Assembly: GCA_037893245.1 (NCBI GenBank)
Contig: JBAIAA010000788.1
Coordinates: 434,001-498,000 of the forward strand
Direction of reading: 5' to 3'
Length of the DNA: 64,000 bases
Origin: Crossaster papposus
Lineage: Eukaryota > Echinodermata > Asteroidea > Velatida > Solasteridae
How positions within the stretch are numbered: position 1 is the stretch's first letter; the number at the start of each line of letters is the position of its first letter. Made by a program: the position numbers and the translations under genes. Under the pieces are notes generated by a model. The model made no database searches and was not told the DNA's origin. It worked only from the letters and a program-made list of their open reading frames with translations. Of the stretch, positions 47,780-60,972 are shown piece by piece.

Positions 47780-50040
47780 AGCCTGCTCAGAAGGAACAGA
47801 AGAGGTAGAAGACAGAGATATAGTATATCCACGTGTCTGATCTACACCTCACTTAGCCTGCTCAGAAGAATCAGCAGAGGTAGAAGACAGAGATAGAGTA
47901 TATCCACGTGTGTGATCTACACCTCACTCAGCCTGCTCAGAAGGAACGGCAGAGGTAGAAGACAGAGATATAGTATATCCACGTGTCTCACTCAGCCTGC
48001 TCAGAAGGAACAGCAGAGGTAGAAGACAGAGATATAGTATATCCACGTGTCTCTTTCAGCCTGCTCAGAAGGAACAGCAGAGGTAGAAGACAGAGATAGA
48101 GTATATCCACGTGTCTGATCTACACCTCACTCAGCCTGCTCAGAAGGAACAGCAGAGGTAGAAGACAGAGATAGAGTATATCCACGTGTCTGATCTACAC
48201 TTCACTCAGCCTGCTCAGAAGAATCAGCATAGGTAGAAGACAGAGGTAGAGTATATCCACGTGTCTGATCTACACCTCACTCAGCCTGCTCAGAAGGAAC
48301 AGCAGAGGTAGAAGACAGAGATAGAGTATATCAACGTGTCTGATCTACACCTCACTCAGCCTGCTCAGAAGGAACAGCAGAGGTAGAAGACAGAGATATA
48401 GTATATCGACGTGTCTCACTCAGCCTGCTCAGAAGGAACAGCAGAGGTAGAAGACATAGATAGAGTATATCCACCTGTCTGATCTACACCTCACCCAGCC
48501 TGCTCAGAAGAATCAGCAGAGGTAGAAGACAAAGATAGAGTATATCCACGTGTCTGATCTACACCTCACTCAGCCTGCTCAGAAGGAACAGCAGAGGTAG
48601 AAGACAGAGATAGAGTATATCCACGTGTCTGATCTACACCTCACTCAGCCTGCTCAGAAAGAACAGCAGAGGTAGAAGACAGAGATAGAGTATATCCACG
48701 TGTCTCACTCAGCCTGCTCAGAAGGAACAGCAGAGTTATAAGACAGCGATAGAGTATATCCACGTGTCTCACTCAGCCTGCTCAGAAGGAAAAGCAGAGG
48801 TAGAAGACAGAGATAGAGTATATCCACATGGCTCACTCAGCCTGCTCAGAAGGAACAGAAGAGGTAGAAGACAGAGATATAGTATATCCACGTGTCTGAT
48901 CTACACCTCACTTAGCCTGCTCAGAAGAATCAGCAGAGGTAGAAGACAGAGATAGAGTATAACCACGTGTCTGATCTACACATCACTCAGCCTGCTCAGA
49001 AAGAACAGCAGAGGTAGAAGACAGAGATAGAGTATATCCACGTGTCTGATCTACACCTCACTCAGCCTGCTCAGAAGGAACAGCAGAGGTAGAAGACAGA
49101 GATAGAGTATATCCACGTGTCTGATCTACACCTCACTCAGCCTGCTCAGAAGGAACAGCAGAGGTAGAAGACAGAGATAGAGTATATCCACGTGTCTGAT
49201 CTACACCTCACTCAGCCTGCTCAGAAGGAACAGCAGAGGTAGAAGGCAGAGATAGATTACATCCACGTGTCTCACTCAGCCTGCTCAGAAGGAACAGCAG
49301 AGGTAGAAGACAGAGATAGAGTATATCCACGTGTCTGATCTACACTTCACTCAGCCTGCTCAGAAGAATCAGCATAGGTAGAAGACAGAGATAGAGTATA
49401 TCCACGTGTCTGATCTACACCTCACTCAGCCTGCTCAGAAGGAACAGCAGAGGTAGAAGACAGAGATAGAGTATATCCACGTGTCTGATCTACACCTCAC
49501 TCAGCCTGCTCAGAAGGAACAGTAGAGGTAGAAGACAGAGATAGAGTATATCCACGTGTCTCACTCAGCCTGCTCAGAAGGAACAGCAGAGGTAGAAGAC
49601 AGAGATAGAGTATATCCACGTGTCTGATCTACACCTCACTCAGCCTGCTCAGAAGGAACAGCAGAGGTAGAAGACAGAGGTAGAGTATAGCCACGTGTCT
49701 CACACAGCCTGCTCAGAAGGAAGAGCAGATGTAGAAGACAGAGATAGAGTATATCCACGTGTCTCACTCAGCCTGCTCAGAAGGAACAGCAGAGGTAGAA
49801 GACAGAGATAGAGTATATCCACGTGTCTGATCTACACCTCACTCAGCTTGCTCAGAAGGAACAGCAGAGGTAGAAGACAGAGATAGAGTATATCCACGTG
49901 TCTGATCTACACCTCACTCAGCCTGCTCAGAAGGAACAGCAGAGGTAGAAGACAGAGATAGAGTATATCCACGTGTCTCACTCAGCCTGCTCAGAAGGAA
50001 CAGCAGAGGTATAAGACAGAGATAGAGTATATCCACGTGT
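47780..50040 (+). repeat. HOR-A-like insert followed by an 18-unit HOR-B copy
   Basis: Units at about 47.84-48.1 kb carry the HOR-A set TTAGCC, GTGTGATC, AACGGC and GATATAG, and the CTCTTTCAG variant also seen near 41591 and 51070. A CACCTG module follows (48472). From landmark 48768 to 50041 is 1,273 bp, one L fewer than HOR-B: the CACCCAGCC unit is missing near 49.8 kb. GTATAACC near 48959 is private. Confidence 0.8.
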
Positions 50041-51794
50041 CTCACTCAGCCTGCTCAGAAGGAAAAGCAGAGGTAGAAGACAGAGATAGAGTATATCCAC
50101 GTGGCTCACTCAGCCTGCTCAGAAGGAACAGAAGAGGTAGAAGACAGAGATATAGTATATCCACGTGTCTGATCTACACCTCACTTAGCCTGCTCAGAAG
50201 AATCAGCAGAGGTAGAAGACAGAGATAGAGTATATCCACGTGTCTGATCTACACATCACTCAGCCTGCTCAGAAGGAACAGCAGAGGTAGAAGACAGAGA
50301 TAGAGTATATCCACGTGTCTGATCTACACCTCACTCAGCCTGCTCAGAAAGAACAGCAGAGGTAGAAGACAGAGATAGAGTATATCCACGTGTCTCACTC
50401 ATCCTGCTCAGAAGGAACAGCAGAGGTATAAGACAGAGATAGAGTATATCCACGTGTCTCACTCAGCCTGCTCAGAAGGAAAAGCAGAGGTAGAAGACAG
50501 AGATAGAGTATATCCACGTGGCTCACTCAGCCTGCTCAGAAGGAACAGAAGAGGTAGAAGACAGAGATATAGTATATCCACGTGTCTGATCTACACCTCA
50601 CTTAGCCTGCTCAGAAGAATCAGCAGAGGTAGAAGACAGAGATAGAGTATATCCACGTGTCTGATCTACACATCACTCAGCCTGCTCAGAAAAAAAAGGA
50701 GAGGTATAAGACAGAGATAGAGTATATCCACGTGTCTCACTCAGCCTGCTCAGAAGGAAAAGCAGAGGTAGAAGACAGAGATAGAGTATATCCACGTGGC
50801 TCACTCAGCCTGCTCAGATGGAACAGAAGAGGTAGAAGACAGAGATATAGTATATCCACGTGTCTGATCTACACCTCACTTAGCCTGCTCAGAAGAATCA
50901 GCAGAGGTAGAAGACAGAGATAGAGTATATCCACGTGTGTGATCTACACCTCACTCAGCCTGCTCAGAAGGAACGGCAGAGGTAGAAGACAGAGATAGAG
51001 TATATCCACGTGTCTCACTCAGCCTGCTCAGAAGGAACAGCAGAGGTAGAAGACAGAGATATAGTATATCCACGTGTCTCTTTCAGCCTGCTCAGAAGGA
51101 ACAGCAGAGGTAGAAGACAGAGATAGAGTATATCCACGTGTCTGATCTACACCTCACTCAGCCTGCTCAGAAGGAACAGCAGAGGTAGAAGACAGAGATA
51201 GAGTATATCCACGTGTCTGATCTACACTTCACTCAGCCTGCTCAGAAGAATCAGCATAGGTAGAAGACAGAGGTAGAGTATATCCACGTGTCTGATCTAC
51301 ACCTCACTCAGCCTGCTCAGAAGGAACAGCAGAGGTAGAAGACAGAGATAGAGTATATCAACGTGTCTGATCTACACCTCACTCAGCCTGCTCAGAAGGA
51401 ACAGCAGAGGTAGAAGACAGAGATATAGTATATCGACGTGTCTCACTCAGCCTGCTCAGAAGGAACAGCAGAGGTAGAAGACATAGATAGAGTATATCCA
51501 CCTGTCTGATCTACACCTCACCCAGCCTGCTCAGAAGAATCAGCAGAGGTAGAAGACAAAGATAGAGTATATCCACGTGTCTGATCTACACCTCACTCAG
51601 CCTGCTCAGAAGGAACAGCAGAGGTAGAAGACAGAGATAGAGTATATCCACGTGTCTGATCTACACCTCACTCAGCCTGCTCAGAAAGAACAGCAGAGGT
51701 AGAAGACAGAGATAGAGTATATCCACGTGTCTCACTCAGCCTGCTCAGAAGGAACAGCAGAGTTATAAGACAGCGATAGAGTATATCCACGTGT
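50041..51794 (+). repeat. Copy of the 40.9-42.3 kb segment (417 + 1,337 bp)
   Basis: Landmarks at 50041 and 50458 reproduce the 417-bp fragment seen at 45002. The following 1,337 bp reproduces 40969-42305 at an offset of 9,489 bp, including CTCATCCTG, the A8 unit at 50690, CTCTTTCAG and the CACCTG module at 51499. CAGATGGAACAGAAG near 50818 is private to this copy. Confidence 0.84.
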
Positions 51795-53142
51795 CTCACT
51801 CAGCCTGCTCAGAAGGAAAAGCAGAGGTAGAAGACAGAGATAGAGTATATCCACATCGCTCACTCAGCCTGCTCAGAAGGAACAGAAGAGGTAGAAGACA
51901 GAGATATAGTATATCCACGTGTCTGATCTACACCTCACTTAGCCTGCTCAGAAGAATCAGCAGAGGTAGAAGACAGAGATAGAGTATATCCACGTGTCTG
52001 ATCTACACATCACTCAGCCTGCTCAGAAAGAACAGCAGAGGTAGAAGACAGAGATAGAGTATATCCACGTGTCTGATCTACACCTCACTCAGCCTGCTCA
52101 GAAGGAACAGCAGAGGTAGAAGACAGAGATAGAGTATATCCACGTGTCTGATCTACACCTCACTCAGCCTGCTCAGAAGGAACAGCAGAGGTAGAAGACA
52201 GAGATAGAGTATATCCACGTGTCTGATCTACACCTCACTCAGCCTGCTCAGAAGGAACAGCAGAGGTAGAAGGCAGAGATAGATTACATCCACGTGTCTC
52301 ACTCAGCCTGCTCAGAAGGAACAGCAGAGGTAGAAGACAGAGATAGAGTATATCCACGTGTCTGATCTACACTTCACTCAGCCTGCTCAGAAGAATCAGC
52401 ATAGGTAGAAGACAGAGATAGAGTATATCCACGTGTCTGATCTACACCTCACTCAGCCTGCTCAGAAGGAACAGCAGAGGTAGAAGACAGAGATAGAGTA
52501 TATCCACGTGTCTGATCTACACCTCACTCAGCCTGCTCAGAAGGAACAGTAGAGGTAGAAGACAGAGATAGAGTATATCCACGTGTCTCACTCAGCCTGC
52601 TCAGAAGGAACAGCAGAGGTAGAAGAAAGAGATAGAGTATATCCACGTGTCTGATCTACACCTCACTCAGCCTGCTCAGAAGGAACAGCAGAGGTAGAAG
52701 ACAGAGGTAGAGTATAGCCACGTGTCTCACACAGCCTGCTCAGAAGGAAGAGCAGATGTAGAAGACAGAGATAGAGTATATCCACGTGTCTCACTCAGCC
52801 TGCTCAGAAGGAACAGCAGAGGTAGAAGACAGAGATAGAGTATATCCACGTGTCTGATCTACACTTCACCCAGCCTGCTCAGAAGAATCAGCAGAGGTAG
52901 AAGACAGAGATAGAGTATATCCACGTGTCTGATCTACACCTCACTCAGCTTGCTCAGAAGGAACAGCAGAGGTAGAAGACAGAGATAGAGTATATCCACG
53001 TGTCTGATCTACACCTCACTCAGCCTGCTCAGAAGGAACAGCAGAGGTAGAAGACAGAGATAGAGTATATCCACGTGTCTCACTCAGCCTGCTCAGAAGG
53101 AACAGCAGAGGTATAAGACAGAGATAGAGTATATCCACGTGT
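51795..53142 (+). repeat. HOR-B copy, 1,348 bp
   Basis: Full-length 19-unit copy and the first of three in direct tandem. CACATCG near 51854 (usual form CACATGG) and GAAGAAAGAG near 52624 are private. The CTCATAAGG variant of the 42306 and 43654 copies is absent. Confidence 0.9.
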
Positions 53143-54490
53143 CTCACTCAGCCTGCTCAGAAGGAAAAGCAGAGGTAGAAGACAGAGATAGAGTATATCC
53201 ACGTGGCTCACTCAGCCTGCTCAGAAGGAACAGAAGAGGTAGAAGACAGAGATATAGTATATCCACGTGTCTGATCTACACCTCACTTAGCCTGCTCAGA
53301 AGAATCAGCAGAGGTAGAAGACAGAGATAGAGTATATCCACGTGTCTGATCTACACATCACTCAGCCTGCTCAGAAGGAACAGCAGAGGTAGAAGACAGA
53401 GATAGAGTATATCCACGTGTCTGATCTACACCTCACTCAGCCTGCTCAGAAGGAACAGCAGAGGTAGAAGACAGAGATAGAGTATATCCACGTGTCTGAT
53501 CTACACCTCACTCAGCCTGCTCAGAAGGAACAGCAGAGGTAGAAGACAGAGATAGAGTATATCCACGTGTCTGATCTACACCTCACTCAGCCTGCTCAGA
53601 AGGAACAGCAGAGGTAGAAGGCAGAGATAGAGTACATCCACGTGTCTCACTCAGCCTGCTCAGAAGGAACAGCAGAGGTAGAAGACAGAGATAGAGTATA
53701 TCCACGTGTCTGATCTACACTTCACTCAGCCTGCTCAGAAGAATCAGCATAGGTAGAAGACAGAGATAGAGTATATCCACGTGTCTGATCTACACCTCAC
53801 TCAGCCTGCTCAGAAGGAACAGCAGAGGTAGAAGACAGAGATAGAGTATATCCACGTGTCTGATCTACACCTCACTCAGCCTGCTCAGAAGGAACAGTAG
53901 AGGTAGAAGACAGAGATAGAGTATATCCACGTGTCTCACTCAGCCTGCTCAGAAGGAACAGCAGAGGTAGAAGACAGAGATAGAGTATATCCACGTGTCT
54001 GATCTACACCTCACTCAGCCTGCTCAGAAGGAACAGCAGAGGTAGAAGACAGAGGTAGAGTATAGCCACGTGTCTCACACAGCCTGCTCAGAAGGAAGAG
54101 CAGATGTAGAAGACAGAGATAGAGTATATCCACGTGTCTCACTCAGCCTGCTCAGAAGGAACAGCAGAGGTAGAAGACAGAGATAGAGTATATCCACGTT
54201 TCTGATCTACACTTCACCCAGCCTGCTCAGAAGAATCAGCAGAGGTAGAAGACAGAGATAGAGTATATCCACGTGTCTGATCTACACCTCACTCAGCTTG
54301 CTCAGAAGGAACAGCAGAGGTAGAAGACAGAGATAGAGTATATCCACGTGTCTGATCTACACCTCACTCAGCCTGCTCAGAAGGAACAGCAGAGGTAGAA
54401 GACAGAGATAGAGTATATCCACGTGTCTCACTCAGCCTGCTCAGAAGGAACAGCAGTGGTGTAAGACAGAGATAGAGTATATCCACGTGT
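53143..54490 (+). repeat. HOR-B copy, 1,348 bp
   Basis: Second of the three. It has CACGTGG rather than CACATGG before the second S unit, GAGTACATCC rather than GATTACATCC, and a private CACGTTTCTG near 54196 and GCAGTGGTGTAAG near 54454. Confidence 0.9.
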
Positions 54491-55838
54491 CTCACTCAGC
54501 CTGCTCAGAAGGAAAAGCAGAGGTAGAAGACAGAGATAGAGTATATCCACATGGCTCACTCAGCCTGCTCAGAAGGAACAGAAGAGGTAGAAGACAGAGA
54601 TATAGTATATCCACGTGTCTGATCTACACCTCACTTAGCCTGCTCAGAAGAATCAGCAGAGGTAGAAGACAGAGATAGAGTATATCCACGTGTCTGATCT
54701 ACACATCACTCAGCCTGCTCAGAAAGAACAGCAGAGGTAGAAGACAGAGATAGAGTATATCCACGTGTCTGATCTACACCTCACTCAGCCTGCTCAGAAG
54801 GAACAGCAGAGGTAGAAGACAGAGATAGAGTATATCCACGTGTCTGATCTACACCTCACTCAGCCTGCTCAGAAGGAACAGCAGAGGTAGAAGACAGAGA
54901 TAGAGTATATCCACGTGTCTGATCTACACCTCACTCAGCCTGCTCAGAAGGAACAGCAGAGGTAGAAGGCAGAGATAGATTACATCCACGTGTCTCACTC
55001 AGCCTGCTCAGAAGGAACAGCAGAGGTAGAAGACAGAGATAGAGTATATCCACGTGTCTGATCTACACTTCACTCAGCCTGCTCAGAAGAATCAGCATAG
55101 GTAGAAGACAGAGATAGAGTATATCCACGTGTCTGATCTACACCTCACTCAGCCTGCTCAGAAGGAACAGCAGAGGTAGAAGACAGAGATAGAGTATATC
55201 CACGTGTCTGATCTACACCTCACTCAGCCTGCTCAGAAGGAACAGTAGAGGTAGAAGACAGAGATAGAGTATATCCACGTGTCTCACTCAGCCTGCTCAG
55301 AAGGAACAGCAGAGGTAGAAGACAGAGATAGAGTATATCCACGTGTCTGATCTACACCTCACTCAGCCTGCTCAGAAGGAACAGCAGAGGTAGAAGACAG
55401 AGGTAGAGTATAGCCACGTGTCTCACACAGCCTGCTCAGAAGGAAGAGCAGATGTAGAAGACAGAGATAGAGTATATCCACGTGTCTCACTCAGCCTGCT
55501 CAGAAGGAACAGCAGAGGTAGAAGACAGAGATAGAGTATATCCACGTGTCTGATCTACACTTCACCCAGCCTGCTCAGAAGAATCAGCAGAGGTAGAAGA
55601 CAGAGATAGAGTATATCCACGTGTCTGATCTACACCTCACTCAGCTTGCTCAGAAGGAACAGCAGAGGTAGAAGACAGAGATAGAGTATATCCACGTGTC
55701 TGATCTACACCTCACTCAGCCTGCTCAGAAGGAACAGCAGAGGTAGAAGACAGAGATAGAGTATATCCACGTGTCTCACTCAGCCTGCTCAGAAGGAACA
55801 GCAGAGGTATAAGACAGAGATAGAGTATATCCACGTGT
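54491..55838 (+). repeat. HOR-B copy, 1,348 bp
   Basis: Third of the three, with CACATGG, AGAAAGAAC and GATTACATCC, so it resembles the 51795 copy more than its immediate neighbour 53143. Two alternating subtypes of HOR-B are suggested. Confidence 0.9.
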
Positions 55839-58523
55839 CTCACTCAGCCTGCTCAGAAGGAAAAGCAGAGGTAGAAGACAGAGATAGAGTATATCCACGT
55901 GGCTCACTCAGCCTGCTCAGAAGGAACAGAAGAGGTAGAAGACAGAGATATAGTATATCCACGTGTCTGATCTACACCTCACTTAGCCTGCTCAGAAGAA
56001 TCAGCAGAGGTAGAAGACAGAGATAGAGTATATCCACGTGTCTGATCTACACATCACTCAGCCTGCTCAGAAGGAACAGCAGAGGTAGAAGACAGAGATA
56101 GAGTATATCCCCGTGTCTGATCTACACCTCACTCAGCCTGCTCAGAAGGAACAGCAGAGGTAGAAGACAGAGATAGAGTATATCCACGTGTCTGATCTAC
56201 ACCTCACTCAGCCTGCTCAGAAGGAACAGCAGAGGTAGAAGACAGAGATAGAGTATATCCACGTGTCTGATCTACACCTCACTCAGCCTGCTCAGAAGGA
56301 ACAGCAGAGGTAGAAGGCAGAGATAGAGTACATCCACGTGTCTCACTCAGCCTGCTCAGAAGGAACAGCAGAGGTAGAAGACAGAGATAGAGTATATCCA
56401 CGTGTCTGATCTACACTTCACTCAGCCTGCTCAGAAGAATCAGCATAGGTAGAAGACAGAGATAGAGTATATCCACGTGTCTGATCTACACCTCACTCAG
56501 CCTGCTCAGAAGGAACAGCAGAGGTAGAAGACAGAGATAGAGTATATCCACGTGTCTGATCTACACCTCACTCAGCCTGCTCAGAAGGAACAGTAGAGGT
56601 AGAAGACAGAGATAGAGTATATCCACGTGTCTCACTCAGCCTGCTCAGAAGGAACAGCAGAGGTAGAAGACAGAGATAGAGTATATCCACGTGTCTGATC
56701 TACACCTCACTCAGCCTGCTCAGAAGGAACAGCAGAGGTAGAAGACAGAGGTAGAGTATAGCCACGTGTCTCACACAGCCTGCTCAGAAGGAAGAGCAGA
56801 TGTAGAAGACAGAGATAGAGTATATCCACGTGTCTCACTCAGCCTGCTCAGAAGGAACAGCAGAGGTAGAAGACAGAGATAGAGTATATCCACGTGTCTG
56901 ATCTACACTTCACCCAGCCTGCTCAGAAGAATCAGCAGAGGTAGAAGACAGAGATAGAGTATATCCACGTGTCTGATCTACACCTCACTCAGCTTGCTCA
57001 GAAGGAACAGCAGAGGTAGAAGACAGAGATAGAGTATATCCACGTGTCTGATCTACACCTCACTCAGCCTGCTCAGAAGGAACAGCAGAGGTAGAAGGCA
57101 GAGATAGAGTACATCCACGTGTCTCACTCAGCCTGCTCAGAAGGAACAGCAGAGGTAGAAGACAGAGATAGAGTATATCCACGTGTCTGATCTACACTTC
57201 ACTCAGCCTGCTCAGAAGAATCAGCATAGGTAGAAGACAGAGATAGAGTATATCCACGTGTCTGATCTACACCTCACTCAGCCTGCTCAGGAGGAACAGC
57301 AGAGGTAGAAGACAGAGATAGAGTATATCCACGTGTCTGATCTACACCTCACTCAGCCTGCTCAGAAGGACCAGTAGAGGTAGAAGACAGAGATAGAGTA
57401 TATCCACGTGTCTCACTCAGCCTGCTCAGAAGGAACAGCAGAGGTAGAAGACAGAGATAGAGTATATCCACGTGTCTGATCTACACCTCACTCAGCCTGC
57501 TCAGAAGGAACAGCAGAGGTAGAAGACAGAGGTAGAGTATAGCCACGTGTCTCACACAGCCTGCTCAGAAGGAAGAGCAGATGTAGAAGACAGAGATAGA
57601 GTATATCCACGTGTCTCACTCAGCCTGCTCAGAAGGAACAGCAGAGGTAGAAGACAGAGATAGAGTATATCCACGTGTCTGATCTACACTTCACCCAGCC
57701 TGCTCAGAAGAATCAGCAGAGGTAGAAGACAGAGATAGAGTATATCCACGTGTCTGATCTACACCTCACTCAGCTTGCTCAGAAGGAACAGCAGAGGTAG
57801 AAGACAGAGATAGAGTATATCCACGTGTCTGATCTACACCTCACTCAGCCTGCTCAGAAGGAACAGCAGAGGTAGAAGACAGAGATAGAGTATATCCACG
57901 TGTCTCACTCAGCCTGCTCAGAAGGAACAGCAGAGGTGTAAGACAGAGATAGAGTATATCCACGTGTCTCACTCAGCCTGCTCAGAAGGAACAGCAGAGG
58001 TAGAAGACAGAGATAGAGTATATCCACGTGTCTGATCTACACCTCACTCAGCCTGCTCAGAAGGAACAGCAGAGGTAGAAGACAGAGGTAGAGTATAGCC
58101 ACGTGTCTCACACAGCCTGCTCAGAAGGAAGAGCAGATGTAGAAGACAGATATAGAGTATATCCACGTGTCTCACTCAGCCTGCTCAGAAGGAACAGCAG
58201 AGGTAGAAGACAGAGATAGAGTATATACACGTGTCTGATCTACCCTTCACCCAGCCTGCTCAGAAGAATCAGCAGAGGTAGAAGACAGAGATAGAGTATA
58301 TCCACGTGTCTGATCTACACCTCACTCAGCTTGCTCAGAAGGAACAGCAGAGGTAGAAGACAGAGATAGAGTATATCCACGTGTCTGATCTACACCTCAC
58401 TCAGCCTGCTCAGAAGGAACAGCAGAGGTAGAAGACAGAGATAGAGTATATCCACGTGTCTCACTCAGCCTGCTCAGAAGGAACAGCAGAGGTATAAGAC
58501 AGAGATAGAGTATATCCACGTGT
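55839..58523 (+). repeat. Rearranged HOR-B pair, 2,685 bp, 38 units
   Basis: The length is two HOR-B copies minus 11 bp (15 S, 23 L), i.e. 2 x 19 units with one L replaced by S, but the middle landmark unit is missing. The AAGGCAG unit occurs twice 781 bp apart (A at 56314 and 57095; 4 S plus 7 L), so the HOR was partly duplicated and partly deleted. Private changes: CCCCGTG near 56110, CAGGAGG near 57289 and GGACCAG near 57368. Confidence 0.82.
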
Positions 58524-59796
58524 CTCACTCAGCCTGCTCAGAAGGAAAAGCAGAGGTAGAAGACAGAGATAGAGTATATCCACGTGGCTCTCTCAGCCTG
58601 CTCAGAAGGAACAGAAGAGGTAGAAGACAGAGATATAGTATATCCACGTGTCTGATCTACACCTCACTTAGCCTGCTCAGAAGAATCAGCAGAGGTGGAA
58701 GACAGAGATAGAGTATATCCACGTGTCTGATCTACACATCACTCAGCCTGCTCAGAAGGAACAGCAGAGGTAGAAGACAGAGATAGAGTATATCCACGTG
58801 TCTGATCTACACCTCACTCAGCCTGCTCAGAAGGAACAGCAGAGGTAGAAGACAGAGATAGAGTATATCCACGTGTCTGATCTACACCTCACTCAGCCTG
58901 CTCAGAAGGAACAGCAGAGGTAGAAGGCAGAGATAGAGTACATCCACGTGTCTCACTCAGCCTGCTCAGAAGGAACAGCAGAGGTAGAAGACAGAGATAG
59001 AGTATATCCACGTGTCTGATCTACACTTCACTCAGCCTGCTCAGAAGAATCAGCATAGGTAGAAGACAGAGATAGAGTATATCCACGTGTCTGATCTACA
59101 CCTCACTCAGCCTGCTCAGAAGGAACAGCAGAGGTAGAAGACAGAGATAGAGTATATCCACGTGTCTGATCTACACCTCACTCAGCCTGCTCAGAAGGAA
59201 CAGTAGAGGTAGAAGACAGAGATAGAGTATATCCACGTGTCTCACTCAGCCTGCTCAGAAGGAACAGCAGAGGTAGAAGACAGAGATAGAGTATATCCAC
59301 GTGTCTGATCTACACCTCACTCAGCCTGCTCAGAAGGAACAGCAGAGGTAGAAGACAGAGGTAGAGTATAGCCACGTGTCTCACACAGCCTGCTCAGAAG
59401 GAAGAGCAGATGTAGAAGACAGAGATAGAGTATATCCACGTGTCTCACTCAGCCTGCTCAGAAGGAACAGCAGAGGTAGAAGACAGAGATAGAGTATATC
59501 CACGTGTCTGATCTACACTTCACCCAGCCTGCTCAGAAGAATCAGCAGAGGTAGAAGACAGAGATAGAGTATATCCACGTGTCTGATCTACACCTCACTC
59601 AGCTTGCTCAGAAGGAACAGCAGAGGTAGAAGACAGAGATAGAGTATATCCACGTGTCTGATCTACACCTCACTCAGCCTGCTCAGAAGGAACAGCAGAG
59701 GTAGAAGACAGAGATAGAGTATATCCACGTGTCTCACTCAGCCTGCTCAGAAGGAACAGCAGAGGTGTAAGACAGAGATAGAGTATATCCACGTGT
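58524..59796 (+). repeat. HOR-B copy lacking one L, 1,273 bp
   Basis: Seven S and 11 L. It has CTCTCAG after CACGTGG near 58584 and GAGGTGGAAG near 58693, both private, and ends with the GGTGTAAG form of the final S unit. Confidence 0.86.
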
Positions 59797-60972
59797 CTCA
59801 CTCAGCCTGCTCAGAAGGAAAAGCAGAGGTAGAAGACAGAGATAGAGTATATCCACGTGGCTCACTCAGCCTGCTCAGAAGGAACAGCAGAGGTAGAAGA
59901 CAGAGATATAGTATATCCACGTGCCTGATCTACACCTCACTTAGCCTGCTCAGAAGAATCAGCAGAGGTAGAAGACAGAGATAGAGTATATCCACGTGTG
60001 TGATCTACACCTCACTCAGCCTGCTCAGAAGGAACGGCAGAGGTAGAAGACAGAGATAGAGTATATCCACGTGTCTCACTCAGCCTGCTCAGAAGGAACA
60101 GCAGAGGTAGAAGACAGAGATATAGTATATCCACGTGTCTCTCTCAGCCTGCTCAGAAGGAACAGCAGAGGTAGAAGACAGAGATAGAGTATATCCACGT
60201 GTCTGATCTACACCTCACTCAGCCTGCTCAGAAGGAACAGCAGAGGTAGAAGACAGAGATAGAGTATATCCACGTGTCTGATCTACACCTCACTCAGCCT
60301 GCTCAGAAGGAACAGCAGAGGTAGAAGACAGAGCTAGAGTATATCCACGTGTCTCACTCAGCCTGCCCAGAAGGAACAGCAGAGTTAGAAGACAGAGATA
60401 GAGTATATCCACGTGTCTCACTCAGCCTGCTCAGAAGGAACAGCAGAGGTAGAAGACAGAGATAGAGTATATCCACGTGTCTGATCTACACCTCACTCAG
60501 CCTGCTCAGAAGGAACAGCAGAGGTAGAAGACAGAGGTAGAGTATAGCCACGTGTCTCACACAGCCTGCTCAGAAAGAAGAGCAGATGTAGAAGACAGAG
60601 ATAGAGTATATCCACGTGTCTCACTCAGCCTGCTCAGAAGGAACAGCAGAGGTAGAAGACAGAGATAGAGTATATCCACGTGTCTGATCTACACTTCACC
60701 CAGCCTGCTCAGAAGAATCAGCAGAGGTAGAAGACAGAGATAGAGTATATCCACGTGTCTGATCTACACCTCACTCAGCTTGCTCAGAAGGAACAGCAGA
60801 GGTAGAAGACAGAGATAGAGTATATCCACGTGTCTGATCTACACCTCACTCAGCCTGCTCAGAAGGAACAGCAGAGGTAGAAGACAGAGATAGAGTATAT
60901 CCACGTGTCTCACTCAGCCTGCTCAGAAGGAACAGCAGAGGTATAAGACAGAGATAGAGTATATCCACGTGT
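59797..60972 (+). repeat. HOR-B start joined to an HOR-A-like block
   Basis: The spacing is 1,176 bp (9 S, 8 L). After two landmark units it passes into HOR-A order: TTAGCC, GTGTGATC, AACGGC, GATATAG, CTCTCTCAG and then GAGTTAGAAG near 60373, a variant not seen between about 18.7 kb and here. It then returns to GTAGAGTATAGCC, CTCACACAG HOR-B order. GAGCTAGAG (60331) and GCCTGCCCAG (60361) are rare markers shared only with 63.4 kb. Confidence 0.82.
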
